From Rhodobacter sp. (GTDB lineage Bacteria; Pseudomonadota; Alphaproteobacteria; Rhodobacterales; Rhodobacteraceae), in the NCBI GenBank assembly GCA_020637555.1, contig JACKKF010000004.1, forward strand, positions 124,001 to 188,000: a DNA stretch of 64,000 bases, written 5' to 3'. Below, one piece after another: positions 63,196 through 64,000 of this stretch. A program made the position numbers and the translations under genes. Position 1 is the first letter of the stretch. Every line of letters begins with the position of its first letter. The notes below the pieces were generated by a model. That model worked only from the letters and a program-made list of their open reading frames with translations, had not been told where the DNA came from and searched no databases.

Positions 63196-63633
63196 ATGAC
63201 CGATCCCTCACCCGCGCAGCGTTTCATCGACGCGATTCCCCATGCCAGGGCGCTGGGCCTGCAACTGCAAGAGATCGCGGACGGCAAGGCGGTGATGACC
63301 ATGCCCTATGCCGAGGCGCTGATTGGCGACCCCGCGACCGGGGTGATCGCGGGTGGCGCGGTGTCGGCGCTGATGGACACCTGTTGCGGGGCGGCGGTGA
63401 TGTCCTATCCCGGCGCCCGCGGCACCGCGACGCTGGACCTGCGCATCGACTACATGCGCGCGGCGAAACCCGGACAGCGGATCATTGCCCGGGCCGAGTG
63501 CTTCCACGCCAGCCGCACCGTCGCCTTCGTGCGCGCCACCGCCCATGACGAGGACGAGGGACTGCCTGTCGCGACGGCCTCGGGGGCGTTCACGATGGAA
63601 TCGACGACCGCGAAACCGGAGGGCAAGGCATGA
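63196..63633 (+). CDS. PaaI family thioesterase (hotdog fold)
   Basis: A 145-residue hotdog thioesterase with 'GVIAGGAVSALMDTCCGAAV' (the active-site helix region) and 'TLDLRIDYMRAAKPG'. PaaI-type enzymes hydrolyse aromatic or short acyl-CoA. AAGGA lies 7 bases before the ATG at 63196. The stop overlaps the next thioesterase start by 4 bases. Confidence 0.88.
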   Translation: MTDPSPAQRFIDAIPHARALGLQLQEIADGKAVMTMPYAEALIGDPATGVIAGGAVSALMDTCCGAAVMSYPGARGTATLDLRIDYMRAAKPGQRIIARAECFHASRTVAFVRATAHDEDEGLPVATASGAFTMESTTAKPEGKA

Positions 63634-64000
63634 GCCAGCGTCCCCGCCCCGAGCCCGTCCAGATCATCAAGGAACGCCGTGACAAGGCCCTGCGTGCGCT
63701 GGTCGGCGGCATCCCCTATATCCGCTTTCTGGGCATCCGGTTCGACCGGCGCGGCGATGAATTGACCGCCGTCCTGCCGTTTGACGAAAAGCTGATCGGC
63801 AATCCGTATCTGCCTGCGATCCACGGGGGCGTGACCTCGGCCTTTCTGGAAATCACGGCGATGATCGAATTGTCCTGGTCCGGCCTGTGGGAGGAGATGG
63901 AAAAGGGCACCCTCGATCCCCGCGCGCTGGACGAGGCGCATCTGCCCCGGCTGCCCAAGACCATCGACTTCACCGTGGATTACCTGCGCTCGGGGTTGCC
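63630..64000 (+). CDS. PaaI family thioesterase, second copy (cut by window end)
   Basis: The first 123 residues of a second hotdog thioesterase ('GIPYIRFLGIRFDRRGDEL', 'LPAIHGGVTSAFLEITAM'). It starts with a 4-base ATGA overlap with the previous gene, so the two are translationally coupled and may form a heteromeric enzyme. The C-terminus is outside the window. Confidence 0.85.
   Translation, partial: MSQRPRPEPVQIIKERRDKALRALVGGIPYIRFLGIRFDRRGDELTAVLPFDEKLIGNPYLPAIHGGVTSAFLEITAMIELSWSGLWEEMEKGTLDPRALDEAHLPRLPKTIDFTVDYLRSGL

Overview
The window looks like a chromosomal segment of a high-GC alphaproteobacterium of the Rhodobacteraceae/Rhodobacterales type. This is inferred from family content: TIGR02186 protein beside a TauE exporter, DUF6473, DUF6455, a twin-TM HIG1 protein beside a PduO adenosyltransferase, etfBA near 3-hydroxybutyryl-CoA dehydrogenase, and paired MerR regulators heading a beta-oxidation operon. 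The DNA is densely coding. I saw no insertion sequence, prophage, integrase, CRISPR array or rRNA operon, and one tRNA gene (Gly-GCC).

Layout. 1-3.5 kb: C-terminal end of a RecD/UvrD-type helicase, a DUF6455 protein, thpR, a free-standing RAM domain, an SDR, tRNA-Gly and a CsbD protein. 3.5-9.4 kb (minus): pyruvate carboxylase, a small secreted protein, and a TIGR02186/TauE pair. 9.4-14.1 kb (minus): a BMP-type nucleoside ABC importer whose first permease gene carries two apparent single-base deletions. 14.3-16.7 kb (minus): rimI, tsaB, nfu and two small PilZ proteins. 16.8-20.1 kb: clpB behind a good sigma-32-like promoter, then a Flp-pilin-like secreted protein. 20.1-30.6 kb: a PLP lyase divergent from an Lrp regulator, a DODA-type dioxygenase, a DUF4139 protein, a UspA/alanine symporter pair, an ABC exporter, 3-hydroxybutyryl-CoA dehydrogenase and a shortened DUF6473 protein.

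30.7-40.6 kb (minus): etfBA, a cobalamin adenosyltransferase, a HIG1-like protein, an Hpt/NtrC-type/SDR operon that resembles LuxU-LuxO without a local sensor kinase, prpE with TTTGCAAA boxes upstream, and malic enzyme. 40.7-48 kb (plus): a VOC-cupin fusion with an AsnB homologue, then a tightly overlapping nucleoside salvage operon cdd-deoA-deoB-add-upp. 48-54 kb: a SPOR protein, a membrane protein that looks like a degenerate M48 peptidase, an acyl-CoA synthetase, an EamA transporter and a degenerate Hint-domain protein. 54-64 kb: a fatty-acid beta-oxidation operon (two acyl-CoA dehydrogenases, GST, fadA, small protein, fadB) with two MerR regulators, and two overlapping PaaI thioesterases, the second cut by the window end.

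How the genes fit together. Acyl-CoA metabolism dominates: acyl-CoA synthetases, acyl-CoA dehydrogenases feeding electrons to EtfAB, FadAB, 3-hydroxybutyryl-CoA dehydrogenase, prpE for propionate, adenosylcobalamin supply for methylmalonyl-CoA mutase (mutase not in the window), and pyruvate carboxylase plus malic enzyme balancing C3/C4 pools. A second theme is nucleosides: the importer at 9.4-14.1 kb would supply substrates for the salvage operon at 43.5-48 kb, so the frameshifts in the importer are functionally important if they are real.
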